A DNA stretch of 64,000 nt from an uncultured Clostridia bacterium (GTDB taxonomy: Bacteria; Bacillota; Clostridia; Lachnospirales; CAG-274). The notes beneath the pieces were generated by a model. The model was given only the letters and a program-made list of their open reading frames with translations. It ran no database searches and was not told where the DNA came from. Positions 34,603 through 42,865 of the stretch are shown here, piece after piece; positions within the stretch are counted from its first letter, which is position 1, and the number at the start of each line of letters is the position of its first letter. Location of the stretch: the NCBI GenBank assembly GCA_944384195.1, contig CALWSK010000002.1, positions 248,001 through 312,000 of the forward strand. Reading direction: 5' to 3'. The translations under genes were made by a program, and so were the position numbers.

Positions 34603-35763
34603 ATGGTATCTAATATAAGGCTTAGTCTTACAACAGATAAAGATATAAAACCATATAGACTTTTAAGCGGAATAAATATTTATTCTATAGAAGAGGCTAT
34701 ATATCTTTTTTATACACAGTTTAAAGAATATAGCACGGATTTTTTTGAAACAAGTTTTATAGAATGGGTAAAGACAGAACTTGATGACCTAGATATAGCA
34801 AATAAGCTAGAGCAGATAAAAAATCAAACTAGTTTTTATCAAAAAAGCATAGAGTTTCTTACAATAAATTCTTTTTATTCTACTAAAGATATAGAAAAGA
34901 TATCTTTAGAATTATTTAACTGGGAAAAGCGAGGACAAATAGAGCGAAATAAAATAAAGGCAGATAGATTTTTCTATGATAATATGTTTGAAAAAGCAAT
35001 AGAATGCTATAAAAATGCTTTAGATTTTGATATATCAAACTATGTTTTATACAATAATATAGCTATATGTTATATAAGGCTTAAAGAATATGACTTTGCT
35101 TTATCTTATTTAAAAAAGGCTATAAATTTAGCTCCTAATAATCTAACTGTAGTATTAAATATTATAGAGGTTCTTATAGAAAAAAATGATGTAAAAAAAG
35201 CTGTTCATTTTATAAGTAGGCTTAATAATATGGAATATGAGCGAAACTATTATATGGGGCAGATATACTTTAAAAATGAAGAATATGACAAAGCTAGGGC
35301 TAGATTTTCAAGAGCATTTTTATATAAAAGAGAAGATAAGGTGCTTTTAAATATTGCAGATTGTTTTATAAACTTAAAAAAATATGATATGGCTAAGCAA
35401 GCTTTAGAAGTTTTGTCTGATAATGATGTTGATATATTAATTGCTAAAAGTTGTTTATATGAAAAACTTAATAACATACCTCTTGCTATAAAAGCTATAG
35501 AAAAGGCAAATTTTTATAATAGAGATAATTTTAGGGTTTGGTTATATCTTGCAAGGTATCATAGGCAAGATTATAATCTTTTAAGAGCAGAAGCATCTAT
35601 AACAAAAGCTCAGAGCTTAGCTCCTAATAATTTAGAGATACTTTTTGAAAAAGCTCTTATAAAAAAGGCTCAAGGTAAATTTAAAGAATATCAAAATATA
35701 CTTATGAAAATAGTACAAAATTATGGTAATAAATATAGAGAGAAAATAGCGATTGATATTTAA
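34603..35763 (+). CDS. TPR-repeat protein of the Hsp70 operon
   Basis: 386 residues. The N-terminal 115 residues are helical and unrecognised. From about residue 120 to the end there are roughly seven tetratricopeptide-like helix pairs, such as ADRFFYDNMFEKAIECYKNA, YIRLKEYDFALSYLKKAINLAPNN, and YFKNEEYDKARARFSRAF. TPR proteins commonly act as Hsp70 co-chaperones that bind chaperone tails or clients. That is the likely role here given operon membership, but no C-terminal EEVD-type tail is seen on the neighbouring Hsp70s. Last gene of the operon; its stop codon overlaps the terminator stem. Confidence 0.8.
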   Translation: MVSNIRLSLTTDKDIKPYRLLSGINIYSIEEAIYLFYTQFKEYSTDFFETSFIEWVKTELDDLDIANKLEQIKNQTSFYQKSIEFLTINSFYSTKDIEKISLELFNWEKRGQIERNKIKADRFFYDNMFEKAIECYKNALDFDISNYVLYNNIAICYIRLKEYDFALSYLKKAINLAPNNLTVVLNIIEVLIEKNDVKKAVHFISRLNNMEYERNYYMGQIYFKNEEYDKARARFSRAFLYKREDKVLLNIADCFINLKKYDMAKQALEVLSDNDVDILIAKSCLYEKLNNIPLAIKAIEKANFYNRDNFRVWLYLARYHRQDYNLLRAEASITKAQSLAPNNLEILFEKALIKKAQGKFKEYQNILMKIVQNYGNKYREKIAIDI

Positions 35764-35792
35764 AAGGTTATAGATTATCTATAGCCTTTTTT
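35762..35792 (+). terminator. terminator of the Hsp70-array operon
   Basis: A 13-base-pair stem AAAAGGTTATAGA / TCTATAGCCTTTT (35762-35774 and 35778-35790, one G-U pair) with a three-base loop and a T run. Confidence 0.9.
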
Positions 35793-35863
35793 ATCATATA
35801 ATAAGACAAAAACAAACATATAAAAAATGCACTAAAAATATAATTAAAACATATATGGATATA

Positions 35864-35892
35864 TTGACAATTACTATATCATATAATATAAT
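35864..35892 (+). promoter_or_regulatory. consensus sigma-A promoter of the alpha-mannosidase gene
   Basis: TTGACA (35864-35869), 17 bases, TATAAT (35887-35892): both boxes are exact. It lies 38 bases before the ATG. Confidence 0.88.
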
Positions 35893-35929
35893 TCAAACAA
35901 ATATATGTTAATTTTATGGAGGGGACAAT

Positions 35930-38626
35930 ATGAAGAAAGCACATATAATTTCACATAGCCATTGGGACAGAGAATGGTATTTACCTTATGAAAAACACCA
36001 TATGCTTCTTGTAGAGTTTATGGATACATTAATAGATACATTAGAAAAAGATGAAAATTATAAAAGTTTTCATTTAGACGGCCAGACTTTGCTTTTAGAA
36101 GATTATTTGCAAGTAAGACCAGAAAATAGAGAAAGACTTAAAAAACTTATACAAGACAAAAGGATATATGTAGGGCCTTGGTTTATATTACAAGATGAAT
36201 TTTTAACAAGTAGTGAAGCAAATGTAAGAAATCTTCAAATAGGACATAAGCTTGCTAGAGAATTTGGGGAAGTTTGTAAGGTTGGATATTTTCCGGATAG
36301 TTTTGGGAATATGGGGCAAGCTCCTCAGATGTTAAAAAAGGCCGGTATATCAACGGCAGTTTTTGGACGCGGAGTTAAACCTACTGGATTTAATAATGAA
36401 GTAAGCGATAGTGATACATACGAGTCCCCTTATTCCGAAATGTACTGGCAGTCTGAAGATGGTTCTAAGGTTTTAGGGATATTATTTGCTAATTGGTATA
36501 GTAATGGTATACATATACCTATAGATGAAAAAGAGGCAAAGGAATATTGGGAAAGAAAATTAGCAGAAGCAGAAAAGTATGCTAGCACAGACCATCTTCT
36601 TTTTATGAATGGTTGCGACCATCAGCCAGTACAAACAGATTTATCAGAGGCTATAGAAATGGCTAAAAAAGTATATCCAGATGTAGAATTTATACATTCT
36701 AATTTTAACGATTATATAGAGGCTATAAACAAAGAGCTAAAAGAAGATATGACAACTATAGTAGGAGAGCTAAGAAGCCAACAGACAGACGGTTGGTATA
36801 CTCTTGCTAATACGGCATCTTCTAGGATATATATAAAACAAATGAATGCTAAATGTCAAATGCTTTTTGAGAAGATAGCAGAACCTTTAGCAGTTTTAGC
36901 TTATAAATATGGTAAAGAGTATCCATTCCATTTATTTAATTATGGCTGGAAAATTCTTATGGAAAATCACCCACACGATAGTATTTGTGGTTGTAGTATA
37001 GATGATGTTCATAGAGAAATGGTAACTAGGTTTGAAAAGGCAGAGAATGTGGCAAGACATATTATAGATGAAAGCCTTAACTATTTAAAAACTAAAATAA
37101 ATACTAGTAAGTTTGAAAAAATAAATAAAGATGCTATACCATTTATGATAACAAATACTAATATAGATAGAAGATATGAAGTATTTGAAGTAGAACTTGA
37201 AGTATTTAAAAAGTATTTTAAAGAAGGTAAATTAAATGATATAGTAAAAGAAATGAATAATCTAAATCTTCCTAGTTATAAGGTTATAGATAGTGATGGT
37301 AATCCGGTAAATGCTAAGGTAGAAGTAATTGCAAATAGCTTTAATTATGATTTACCAAAAGATAAATTTAGAGACCCTTATATTGCTAAGAAAGTTAAAG
37401 TTACTTTAGAAACTGCTATAGACCCATTTAGTTTTGCTACTTTTGCACTTATACCTAATGAAGAATGCTTTGTAAAAGGTAATAGTATGCTAAAAGAAGA
37501 AAATAAAATAGAAACACCTTTTTATAAAATAGATTTTAATAAAGACGGTAGTTTTAATTTATTTGATAAAAATAGCAAAAAAACTTTTTCAAATCTTGGG
37601 GTATTTGAAGATAGCGGAGATATAGGAAACGAGTATATTTACTTTAAGCCAATAGATGAAACTCCAATAACTACTAAGGGGAAAGATGCTAATATAGAGA
37701 TAGTAGAAGATGAGGCTTATAGAATTATAGTTAAAGTAACGCATACTATGAATGTCCCTGCTAAAGCTAACGAAACATTAGATAAGGAAATACAAGATTT
37801 AGTAGAGTTTAAGCATAGAAAATCTAAAAGAGTAGAAGAGCTTATAAGCCAAGAAATAGAAGTAAAATATATTTTTGAAAGAAGTAGCTCTATAATAAAA
37901 GCAGTTGCAAATTTTGATAATAAGGCTTTAGACCATAGAATAAGAGTTTTATTTGAAACAGGTATAAATTCTGATTATCATTATGCAGATTCTATTTTTG
38001 AAGTTGCAAAAAGAAATAATATTCCAGATAAAGCTTGGGAAAATCCTTGTAATGCACAACATCAGCAAGCTTTTGTAAATATTCATAATGATGAATATGG
38101 TTTAACTATAGCTAATAAAGGATTAAACGAATATGAAATATTAAATGAAAATAATCAAAATACTATAGCTATTACTATTCATAGAGGAATTAGAGAGCTT
38201 GGAGACTGGGGAGTATTTTTAACACCAGAGGCACAATGCTTAGGTAAGCATACAGTAGAATTTGCTATAATTCCACATACTTCTGGTAGAGATTTATACA
38301 AATCTTATAAATTTGCTTATCAATATCAAGTTGAATATTTTAGCAAAGTTTTAAATCTTCAAGAAGGAGAGCTTATGCCTAATACACCTATAATAAATGC
38401 TAGAGGATTAGAAATTGCTAATAGTGCTTTAAAACTTAGTGATGATGGAAAATATATTGTTTCTAGATGGTATAATTTATCAGATAAAGATGCAAAGCTA
38501 CATATATCTACAAATAAAGAATTAAAAGAACTTGATTTATTAGAAGAAAATGAAATGAAAGATTTAGGAAATGATATAATACTTGGTAAAAAAGAAATAT
38601 TAACAGTTGGTATAAAAAATAATTAA
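35930..38626 (+). CDS. alpha-mannosidase, glycoside hydrolase family 38
   Basis: 898 residues, cytoplasmic (no signal peptide). The N-terminal catalytic domain opens HIISHSHWDREWYLPYE, giving the zinc ligands of GH38 (His and Asp in HSHWDREW). The nucleophile aspartate is in GYFPDSFGNMGQAP. Another zinc-site histidine is in HPHDSICGCSIDDVH. The remaining two thirds are the beta-rich GH38 C-terminal domains. It is related to bacterial mannosylglycerate or alpha-mannoside hydrolases of the MngB type, but substrate cannot be fixed from sequence. It is monocistronic, with its own strong promoter and terminator, beside the alpha-galactoside locus but without its own transporter. The start ATG follows ATGGAGGGGACAAT. 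Confidence 0.93.
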   Translation: MKKAHIISHSHWDREWYLPYEKHHMLLVEFMDTLIDTLEKDENYKSFHLDGQTLLLEDYLQVRPENRERLKKLIQDKRIYVGPWFILQDEFLTSSEANVRNLQIGHKLAREFGEVCKVGYFPDSFGNMGQAPQMLKKAGISTAVFGRGVKPTGFNNEVSDSDTYESPYSEMYWQSEDGSKVLGILFANWYSNGIHIPIDEKEAKEYWERKLAEAEKYASTDHLLFMNGCDHQPVQTDLSEAIEMAKKVYPDVEFIHSNFNDYIEAINKELKEDMTTIVGELRSQQTDGWYTLANTASSRIYIKQMNAKCQMLFEKIAEPLAVLAYKYGKEYPFHLFNYGWKILMENHPHDSICGCSIDDVHREMVTRFEKAENVARHIIDESLNYLKTKINTSKFEKINKDAIPFMITNTNIDRRYEVFEVELEVFKKYFKEGKLNDIVKEMNNLNLPSYKVIDSDGNPVNAKVEVIANSFNYDLPKDKFRDPYIAKKVKVTLETAIDPFSFATFALIPNEECFVKGNSMLKEENKIETPFYKIDFNKDGSFNLFDKNSKKTFSNLGVFEDSGDIGNEYIYFKPIDETPITTKGKDANIEIVEDEAYRIIVKVTHTMNVPAKANETLDKEIQDLVEFKHRKSKRVEELISQEIEVKYIFERSSSIIKAVANFDNKALDHRIRVLFETGINSDYHYADSIFEVAKRNNIPDKAWENPCNAQHQQAFVNIHNDEYGLTIANKGLNEYEILNENNQNTIAITIHRGIRELGDWGVFLTPEAQCLGKHTVEFAIIPHTSGRDLYKSYKFAYQYQVEYFSKVLNLQEGELMPNTPIINARGLEIANSALKLSDDGKYIVSRWYNLSDKDAKLHISTNKELKELDLLEENEMKDLGNDIILGKKEILTVGIKNN

Positions 38627-38635
38627 TATAAAAAT

Positions 38636-38674
38636 AAAAAGTATAGAAATAAAATCTATACTTTTTATTTTTTT
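38636..38674. terminator. bidirectional terminator between alpha-mannosidase and AraC regulator
   Basis: A 12-base-pair stem AAAAAGTATAGA / TCTATACTTTTT (38636-38647 and 38655-38666) with a seven-base loop. A long T-rich tail follows on the plus strand and an A-rich flank gives a T run on the minus strand. Confidence 0.9.
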
Positions 38675-38681
38675 GTTAAAA

Positions 38682-39530
38682 TTACTGTTTATACTGATTT
38701 TTAAGTTTCCAATCTCTAGGAGATATATTAAAAGTATTTTTAAAAATTTTAGAAAAATGAAGAGGATTTACGTATCCAACTTGTTCACCAATTTCTTTAA
38801 CAGATAGATTAGAAGTTTTTAAAAGCTGACAAGCTTTAGACATTCTATATTGTATTAAAAACTCTTGAGGATTACTATTTATAACTTCTTTAAAAATTTT
38901 ACCAAAATAACTTTTATTAAGACCCAAAAAAAGAGAAATTTCTTCTATTGTAATATTATTTTGATAGTTATTTTCTATATAATTTATAGCTTCTCGGACA
39001 TAAAAATTTTTTAAATCACCATAAGTAGATTTCATTTTATTTTGGTTAGAATTTTTTAATAAAAATAAAAATAAATGTAAATGGCCTATAGCTTCTGAGG
39101 GATCTTCTTTATCAGATCTTAAAATATCAAGCATTTTATTTTTTAAGTTTATACTAGATTTGCTATCTGATTTATATATAGGATTGTCACAAGATAACCC
39201 ACTAATTTTTATAAATTCATCAACTTTTAGTCCACTAAATTCAACCCATATATATTCCCAGGGATATTTTTCATCAGCTATATAATGACAACATTTATTT
39301 GGAGGTATTAAAAATCCTTGTTCAGAATTTAAGGTATATATATTATTAATCTTGTTAGAATTTTCTAAAAAAAGTTTACCTTTACCAGATATTATGTAAT
39401 GAAATAAATAATGTTGTCTAAGAGCAGGTCCAAAAGAATGAGCTGGTTTACATTTTTCATAACCATATTGATAAATCTTAACATCTATAAAATTATCATC
39501 ATTAAATATATGGAAAAATAAATCATTCAA
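38682..39530 (-). CDS. AraC-family sugar regulator
   Basis: 282 residues. The N-terminal half (about 15-150) is an AraC-type cupin with a conserved FLIPPNKCCHYIADEKYPWEYIWVEF region. The C-terminal 100 residues hold two helix-turn-helix motifs: ITIEEISLFLGLNKSYFGKIFKE and VKEIGEQVGYVNPLHFSKIFK, the second being the family signature. The start is TTG, nine bases after AAAGGAGG; the ATG two bases later is out of frame. It is divergent from the alpha-galactoside operon, so it most likely activates that operon in response to raffinose or melibiose, as RafR/MsmR-type regulators do. Effector identity is inferred from position. Confidence 0.88.
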   Translation of the reverse strand: MNDLFFHIFNDDNFIDVKIYQYGYEKCKPAHSFGPALRQHYLFHYIISGKGKLFLENSNKINNIYTLNSEQGFLIPPNKCCHYIADEKYPWEYIWVEFSGLKVDEFIKISGLSCDNPIYKSDSKSSINLKNKMLDILRSDKEDPSEAIGHLHLFLFLLKNSNQNKMKSTYGDLKNFYVREAINYIENNYQNNITIEEISLFLGLNKSYFGKIFKEVINSNPQEFLIQYRMSKACQLLKTSNLSVKEIGEQVGYVNPLHFSKIFKNTFNISPRDWKLKNQYKQ

Positions 39531-39550
39531 AGTTATGTCCTCCTTTGTGC

Positions 39551-39590
39551 TAGAATTTGTATATACAATATATTATATATATAAATTCTA
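39551..39590. promoter_or_regulatory. inverted repeat in the regulator/transporter gap, possible operator
   Basis: TAGAATTTGTATATA (39551-39565) and its near-complement ATATATAAATTCTA (39577-39590), one mismatch, about 11 bases apart. It lies just upstream of the AraC gene start in a 236-base, very AT-rich divergent gap. It may be the regulator's binding site or a hairpin in its leader. I found no convincing promoter for the transporter operon in the rest of the gap. Confidence 0.4.
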
Positions 39591-39766
39591 GGTGATTTCA
39601 ATATATTTTATAAAAAACATAAAAAATATATATTTTAATAGTTTATATATATTTTAAAAAATTAAACAATATTGTAATATATATATATAAATAATTATAC
39701 AATAAATACAAAGAATTAAAATTGATACATAAGTATTTAGTCAAAAATAATAAAAGGAGTGGTTTT

Positions 39767-41029
39767 ATGAAAAAAATTTTGTCGATTGTTTTAATTTTTG
39801 TTATTGTAGGATTATCTATTACTGGATGTAAAAATGATAGTAATGATAAAGATAAGCTAACGGTAACAATTTGGGATCAAGGACAAGAAGCTGGGCTAAA
39901 ACAAATACTAAATGAATTTTCAAAAGAAACTGGAATAGAAACAGAGCTTCAAGTCATAACTTGGGATAGCTATTGGACACTTTTAGAAGCCGGAGCTTCT
40001 GGAGGAGATATGCCAGATGTATTTTGGATGCATTCAAATCAAGCTACAAAATATATGAAGAATGGTATATTAATGGATTTAAGTCCTATGATAAATAATA
40101 GCAGTATTTTAAATATGCATAAATTTAAAAAAGATATTTTAGATATGTATACATATGACGGGAAAGTTTATGCTATACCAAAGGATATAGATACTATTGC
40201 ATTATGGTATAACAAAACTATGTTTGATGAAGCCGGTATACCTTATCCAGATGAAACTTGGACTTGGGAAACATTTTATGATTCAGCTAAAAAACTTACA
40301 AAAGAAGACGGGAGTCAATATGGATTAGCTATGAATACTACAAATAACCAAGATGGATATTATAACATTATTTACTCTATGGGAGGTAGTGTAATATCTG
40401 ATGATAAAACAAAATCTGAATTAGATAATCCAAAAACTATAGAAGCAATGAATTTTGTAGATAAAATGATAAAGACAGTTATGCCTCCAGTAAATGTTAT
40501 GGCAGAAACAGGGACAGATGTATTATTAAGTTCTGGTAAAATAGCTATGTTAACACAAGGCTCTTGGATGGTTGCTCCATTTAAGCAAAACGAATATATA
40601 TTACAAAATTGTGATGTTGCTATTATTCCTAAAAATACTGATGGAAAAAGAGTTTCTTTATATAACGGATTAGGTTGGGCAGTTTCAGCAAATACTAAAA
40701 ATCCAGAAGGTGCTTTAAAACTTGTAGAATGGTTAGGTAGTGAAAGTATGCAAAGAAAGCAAGCAGATTTAGGAATAACAATGTCTGCTTATGAAGGTGT
40801 TTCTGAAAATTGGATTAATTCAGCACCATTTAATTTAAAAGCTTATTTAGATGTTTTAGATGAAAGCAAAGCAGAGCTTGTTATAAGACCGTATTCAAAA
40901 GATACTTTAGCTTGGGAAAATATGCTACAACAACAGCTTAAAGAAAGTTGGACTGGTAATATATCTATGGAAGAAAATTGTAAGTTGATTGCAGAAAAGA
41001 TGAATGAAATGCTAAAAAATGAGCAATAA
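39767..41029 (+). CDS. ABC sugar-binding lipoprotein (family 1 extracellular solute-binding)
   Basis: 420 residues from the ATG at 39767, which AAAGGAGTGGTTTT precedes; the frame extends 45 bases further to a TTG without a ribosome binding site. A lipoprotein signal peptide ends in the lipobox LSITGC, so the mature protein is anchored at Cys23. The mature part follows the MalE-like pattern (LTVTIWDQGQEAGLK, DVFWMHSNQATKYM, YAIPKDIDTIALWYNK, LTQGSWMVAPF). It captures the oligosaccharide outside the membrane and delivers it to the two permeases downstream. Given the alpha-galactosidase and sucrose phosphorylase in the same operon, the ligand is probably raffinose, melibiose or stachyose. Confidence 0.92.
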   Translation: MKKILSIVLIFVIVGLSITGCKNDSNDKDKLTVTIWDQGQEAGLKQILNEFSKETGIETELQVITWDSYWTLLEAGASGGDMPDVFWMHSNQATKYMKNGILMDLSPMINNSSILNMHKFKKDILDMYTYDGKVYAIPKDIDTIALWYNKTMFDEAGIPYPDETWTWETFYDSAKKLTKEDGSQYGLAMNTTNNQDGYYNIIYSMGGSVISDDKTKSELDNPKTIEAMNFVDKMIKTVMPPVNVMAETGTDVLLSSGKIAMLTQGSWMVAPFKQNEYILQNCDVAIIPKNTDGKRVSLYNGLGWAVSANTKNPEGALKLVEWLGSESMQRKQADLGITMSAYEGVSENWINSAPFNLKAYLDVLDESKAELVIRPYSKDTLAWENMLQQQLKESWTGNISMEENCKLIAEKMNEMLKNEQ

Positions 41030-41049
41030 GTATTATTTTTAAAAATGTT

Positions 41050-41093
41050 AAATATAACAAGGTTAGAAAAATATAACTAATCTTGTTATATTT
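41050..41093 (+). other. 17-bp intercistronic hairpin after the binding-protein gene
   Basis: AAATATAACAAGGTTAG (41050-41066) pairs with CTAATCTTGTTATATTT (41077-41093), one G-U pair and a ten-base loop. No T run follows, so it is not a standard terminator. In maltose-type operons such hairpins protect the upstream mRNA and give more binding protein than permease; that role is likely here. Confidence 0.7.
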
Positions 41094-41116
41094 AAAACCT
41101 AAAGGGAGGATAGACT

Positions 41117-42010
41117 ATGAAAACTAGGTCAAAAATGTCCAAAAGACAGAAGGTAGAAAATATATGGGGTTTAGCTTTTGTTTTTCCAACAATATTAGGG
41201 TTATTTATTTTAAATATAATACCTGCTATAAGTACAATATATCAAAGTTTTTTTAAAGTAGGAGATTTTGGAAAAGGTAATACTTTTGTAGGATTTGAAA
41301 ATTATAAAACAATTTTAACAGATTCAAATGTTTGGCAATCTATTATAAATACTTTTAAGTATACAATAGTAGAAGTTCCTATATCTATTATTATATCCTT
41401 AATATTAGCTGTATTATTAAATAGAAAAGCAAAAGGTATATCAATATATAGAACGATTATGTTTTTGCCTATGGTTGCAGCTCCAGCAGCTATTGCAATG
41501 GTTTGGAAATGGCTTTTTAACTCTGAATTTGGTTTATTAAATAATATCTTTAATTTAAATATAAATTGGATATCAAATCCTAAAATAGCTATTTATTCTC
41601 TTGCTATAGTAGGTATTTGGTCTATTATAGGTTACAATATGATATTATTTTTATCTGGATTACAAGAGATACCTAAAGATTATTATGAAGCTTCTAGTAT
41701 AGATGGAGCATCTCCTATAAGGCAATTTTTTAGTATAACTATACCACTATTATCTCCAACTATATTTTTTGTTGCTATTACAAGAGTTATAGGAGCATTA
41801 CAAGTATTTGACTTAATATTTATGATTATAGATAAAACAAATCCAGCATTAAATAAAACTCAATCTTTAGTTTATTTATTTTATCAATATTCTTTTGTAG
41901 AAAATAATAGAGGTGTTGGTTCTGCTATAGTTGTTTTACTTATTACTATAATAATGTTTATAACATTTATACAAATGAAGGCTCAAAAAAAATGGGTACA
42001 TTACAATTAG
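41117..42010 (+). CDS. ABC sugar permease, MalF/UgpA type
   Basis: 297 residues, six predicted membrane helices, with an N-terminal cytoplasmic segment rich in Lys. The permease EAA loop, which contacts the ATPase, reads YYEASSIDGASPIRQFFSI followed by TIPLLSP. It forms the import channel with the next gene. The start ATG follows AAAGGGAGGATAGACT. No ATP-binding subunit is encoded in this operon, as is usual for systems that share a common MsmK-type ATPase encoded elsewhere. Confidence 0.93.
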   Translation: MKTRSKMSKRQKVENIWGLAFVFPTILGLFILNIIPAISTIYQSFFKVGDFGKGNTFVGFENYKTILTDSNVWQSIINTFKYTIVEVPISIIISLILAVLLNRKAKGISIYRTIMFLPMVAAPAAIAMVWKWLFNSEFGLLNNIFNLNINWISNPKIAIYSLAIVGIWSIIGYNMILFLSGLQEIPKDYYEASSIDGASPIRQFFSITIPLLSPTIFFVAITRVIGALQVFDLIFMIIDKTNPALNKTQSLVYLFYQYSFVENNRGVGSAIVVLLITIIMFITFIQMKAQKKWVHYN

Positions 42011-42025
42011 TATAGGAGGTATTTT

Positions 42026-42850
42026 ATGGATAAGTCAAATAAAATAAATAGTATAATAATAAATACATTTTTAATAATAGTTTCCATAACTATGCTTGTA
42101 CCATTTATTTGGATGCTATTAACCTCTTTTAAAACAGTAGGTGAAGCAACTTCTGTAGATCCTTTTGTTATTTTCCCAAAAGAATTTAGATTAGATAACT
42201 TTAAAGTTGTTATAAAAAATATGGACTTTTTAAAGTTATATTTAAATACTATTTTAATGATTATTGGAAGAGTGATATGTGCTGTTTTAACTTCTACTAT
42301 GGCTGGATATGCATTTGCAAGATTAAATTTTAAATTTAAAAATTTATTATTTTCATTAATTATTTTTCAAATGATGATACCATCACAAATATTTATAATT
42401 CCTCAATATGTCATGGTAAGTAAGATGAATATGTTAAATACTATTTTTGCTTTAGTTTTTCCAGGACTTGTTACTGCTTTTGGAACATTCTTGTTAAGAC
42501 AAGCGTATATGTCTTTGCCTAAAGAGTTAGAAGAAGCTGCTCTTTTAGATGGATGTAATATAGGGCAGACATTTTTATATATAATGGCTCCGTTAACAAG
42601 GTCTGCAATGATAGCTTTATCTATATTTACAGCACTCTTTGCATATAAGGATTTAATGTGGCCACTTATAGTAAATAAAAGTGTAATGCCTTTAGCATCT
42701 GCACTAGCTAAAATGCAAGGTCAATATAGCAATAATTATCCACAGCTTATGGCTGCCTCATTATTAGCTTGTGTTCCTATGATAATAATATATGTAATAT
42801 TTCAAAAACAATTTATAGAAGGTATTGCTACATCTGGTGGTAAACTATAA
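42026..42850 (+). CDS. ABC sugar permease, MalG/UgpE type
   Basis: 274 residues, six membrane helices. The EAA loop reads LEEAALLDGCNIGQTFLYI then MAPL. The last residues IEGIATSGGKL are the typical C-terminal tail of MalG-type subunits. It pairs with the upstream MalF-type subunit, 15 bases away. The start follows TAGGAGGTATTTT, and the next gene begins 15 bases after its stop. Confidence 0.93.
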   Translation: MDKSNKINSIIINTFLIIVSITMLVPFIWMLLTSFKTVGEATSVDPFVIFPKEFRLDNFKVVIKNMDFLKLYLNTILMIIGRVICAVLTSTMAGYAFARLNFKFKNLLFSLIIFQMMIPSQIFIIPQYVMVSKMNMLNTIFALVFPGLVTAFGTFLLRQAYMSLPKELEEAALLDGCNIGQTFLYIMAPLTRSAMIALSIFTALFAYKDLMWPLIVNKSVMPLASALAKMQGQYSNNYPQLMAASLLACVPMIIIYVIFQKQFIEGIATSGGKL

Positions 42851-42865
42851 ATAGGAGGTAAGAAT

